Assembly: GCA_033977485.1 (NCBI GenBank)
Contig: CM066989.1
Location: 97,297,887-97,361,886 of the forward strand
Length of the DNA stretch: 64,000 nt
DNA from: Hydrangea macrophylla
Lineage: Eukaryota > Streptophyta > Magnoliopsida > Cornales > Hydrangeaceae
Direction: 5' to 3'
Positions 62,260 to 64,000 of this stretch are shown piece by piece (position 1 is the first letter of the stretch; each line of letters starts with the position of its first letter). The notes beneath the pieces are model-generated. The model searched no databases. It was not told the DNA's origin and saw nothing but the letters and a program-made list of their open reading frames with translations. The position numbers were made by a program, and so were the translations under genes.

Positions 62260-62296
<37 letters not shown>

Positions 62297-63317
62297 ACAT
62301 CCAAAAGATTTTGGTACTTACTCCTAATTAGAGTTTTTAGTGTAACGTTTTTTTATAATGGAGGCAGGAGCGTGGCTACATGGAACCATAGTACCCACTA
62401 AATGTACATTATAAATATTTTACACTTAGTTTTGGAATGGAAGACATTGCTGCCTTGGTGATTTGGTGCTTTAGTTTCACCTCAGAAGGCTGGGTACAAC
62501 TCTCGCGGCCTCCTTTTTTGTTTTCTTTTTTCTTTTTTTGAAAAATTGATTTGATTTTCAGCCTCTTGTTTTATAAATATTACTTAGAAAGCCCCACTAT
62601 CTATTTATCTATTGAAAATACTCACTGATGAATGTGGTCTATTTCAATACTTGAACCACTACTTTTAATTTGCAAATTTAATCGCTTAAAATTTACAGTA
62701 CCTAAAACACAACACTTAATTTCCAGTACTTAGCATAAGGGTTTGCTTGATAACCCAATTAAGTTCTATCAATGAAAAGTTTTAGCGTTGCATTTTTTTT
62801 TCAGTTCGTTTGATAATGTACAACTTCACTGAAAATGTGCTCAAAAACTACTAAAATTTTAAATAAAATGTTATATTAAAAATTGTAGGGTGGTATTAGA
62901 ACATTTTGGACATAAAATCAATTCTACACATAGTTATGGTTAAGTAAACCCAAAAAAATAAAAATAAAAAATTCGCCTCGAGGCCGCTGCCCCAAACCCC
63001 CGGCCCACATAGCTTAAGTCCCTAATTGGTACCCACTGAATCATATTTCTGGATACATCCCAGAATGTAGGAAAACACAAATGTATGTTTTCTTTCTCCA
63101 AACACACAACCAAACAGTACATTAGGTGTACGTTTGGAGCTTGGCTGTCTTCTTTAACTTGAGATGTTTCAGTCACCTTACATATATAGAACTACTAAGC
63201 AGCAGTTTGTCATTTTAAACTATTTATAGCATATATAGCAGTTCATATGAATAAGGAATATGACTCATATGACCGTTTAAGCTCATATGACAACTACATC
63301 GATCCAAACAAGCCCTA
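62074..63317. other. Intergenic
   Basis: No gene. A CAGTGGCGGAGG sequence at about 62178 looks like a hAT-type terminus without a partner. 62263-62294 is a 32-bp G run. Confidence 0.45.
62263..62294 (+). repeat. 32-bp poly-G run
   Basis: Uninterrupted G followed by CAACATCC. Confidence 0.95.
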
Positions 63318-63736
63318 AGAGCATCTGCAATGCACTTTCTATTTTTCATGCTATAGTCAAATTATAGCATGGATGCTCAAAAACACATCTTCAGTGCATT
63401 CCTATTTCTCCTCTCAAAAAATAGCAATGTTATTCTTTCTCTCAAACTTGAGAGTAAGAATAGCATTATTATAATTTGATAATAGTGATAGAAGATGCAT
63501 TGGAGATATTTTCTTTTGGATTAATACTATAATTTAACTTTTGCACTCATTCCAATAAAATGTGTACAAAACACACAACTTGAAGTCCAATAGTAATAGT
63601 CAATATGTCACAAAATAACATTTATTTTAGATTGTAACATTGGAATAGAAGTATCAAAATATAGTATTTAAACCCTATAACATTGCCAAAATATAAATTT
63701 GACATGAGTAAAATGGTATCTTGCATTGGAGATGCT
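63318..63736. mobile_element. MITE with GAGCATCT-type termini
   Basis: Left end AGAGCATCTGCAATGCA; right end (inverse) GTAGCATCTCCAATGCA. An extra inner TGCATTGGAGAT lies near 63497, so the element may be two nested copies. Confidence 0.6.
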
Positions 63737-64000
63737 ACAAGGGAAATTCAAATTTTTGGGGGACCATTTTTTTTCATTTTTTATTTTTATTTTTTAAATT
63801 TTTATTTTTTTATCGGCAACAATATTCATTGATTGAAAGGGAGATTAAAATTGTACAGCGGCCAACCGATTTAACAAACACCCAACACCCCTGTAAAAGA
63901 TAAAGCCCCTTAGTATCTATACAATTCCATGCATACAGGGGCGCTGCCCCGACTCGAATTTTTTTGGGTTAAAATACTAATTTTTTAAAAGAAAAATCTT

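Overview
The window is plant nuclear DNA, most likely from a eudicot with a large, repeat-rich genome. It is AT-rich. It holds long GA/CT microsatellites, plant-type CACTA, hAT and MULE-like elements, SINEs, Copia and Gypsy-type LTR pieces, and one ordinary intron-containing gene. I cannot name the species. There is no bacterial, organellar or viral gene content. Part of one gene was also found as an intronless broken copy. The only intact gene I can support is an HD-ZIP IV transcription factor, an orthologue of Arabidopsis HDG5. It lies on the minus strand with coding exons between 30410 and 17133. I rebuilt 11 coding exons with GT..AG borders and consistent phases, giving an 802-residue protein: homeodomain, zipper-loop-zipper with a CxxC motif, START domain and a C-terminal HD-SAD region. 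A 5' UTR intron is likely. 

Layout, left to right. Bases 1-8876 look like a non-autonomous CACTA element whose left end is outside the window. It has GGCGACGAAA palindrome arrays at both ends, a ~179-bp satellite array (1335-3140) and a nested hAT (6400-7420). It sits inside a long Gypsy-type LTR (8877-9270), which itself sits in a Copia pol gene (9271-10055) that still has its 3' LTR (10056-10266). Bases 10267-17132 hold MITEs, an LTR-like block split by a hAT (14058-15288) and no gene. The HDG5 gene fills 17133 to about 31010. Its introns carry a hAT MITE, fold-back MITEs and two SINEs. Upstream come a MITE and L1-box-like motifs, then a nest of LTRs (33590-41360; LTR A inside LTR B inside an older LTR-like sequence), a 388-bp tandem duplication, another LTR-like block, a compound MITE, a 3.1-kb solo LTR (47179-50265) with a CTCGT target duplication, and a hAT (50605-51123). 

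At 52513-52964 there is an intronless, frameshifted copy of the last HDG5 exons and 3' UTR, 35 kb from the parent gene and on the same strand. Bases 54185-62070 are a complete CACTA element with CAA target duplications. It contains about 30 copies of a 178-bp satellite related to the one in the first CACTA element, plus a MULE-type MITE and a SINE. The last 2 kb hold a 32-bp G run and a MITE. 

The most notable points are the two CACTA-type elements carrying related satellite arrays, the retrocopy lying close to its parent gene, and a (CT)n microsatellite beginning at intron base +6 of the HDG5 homeobox intron.
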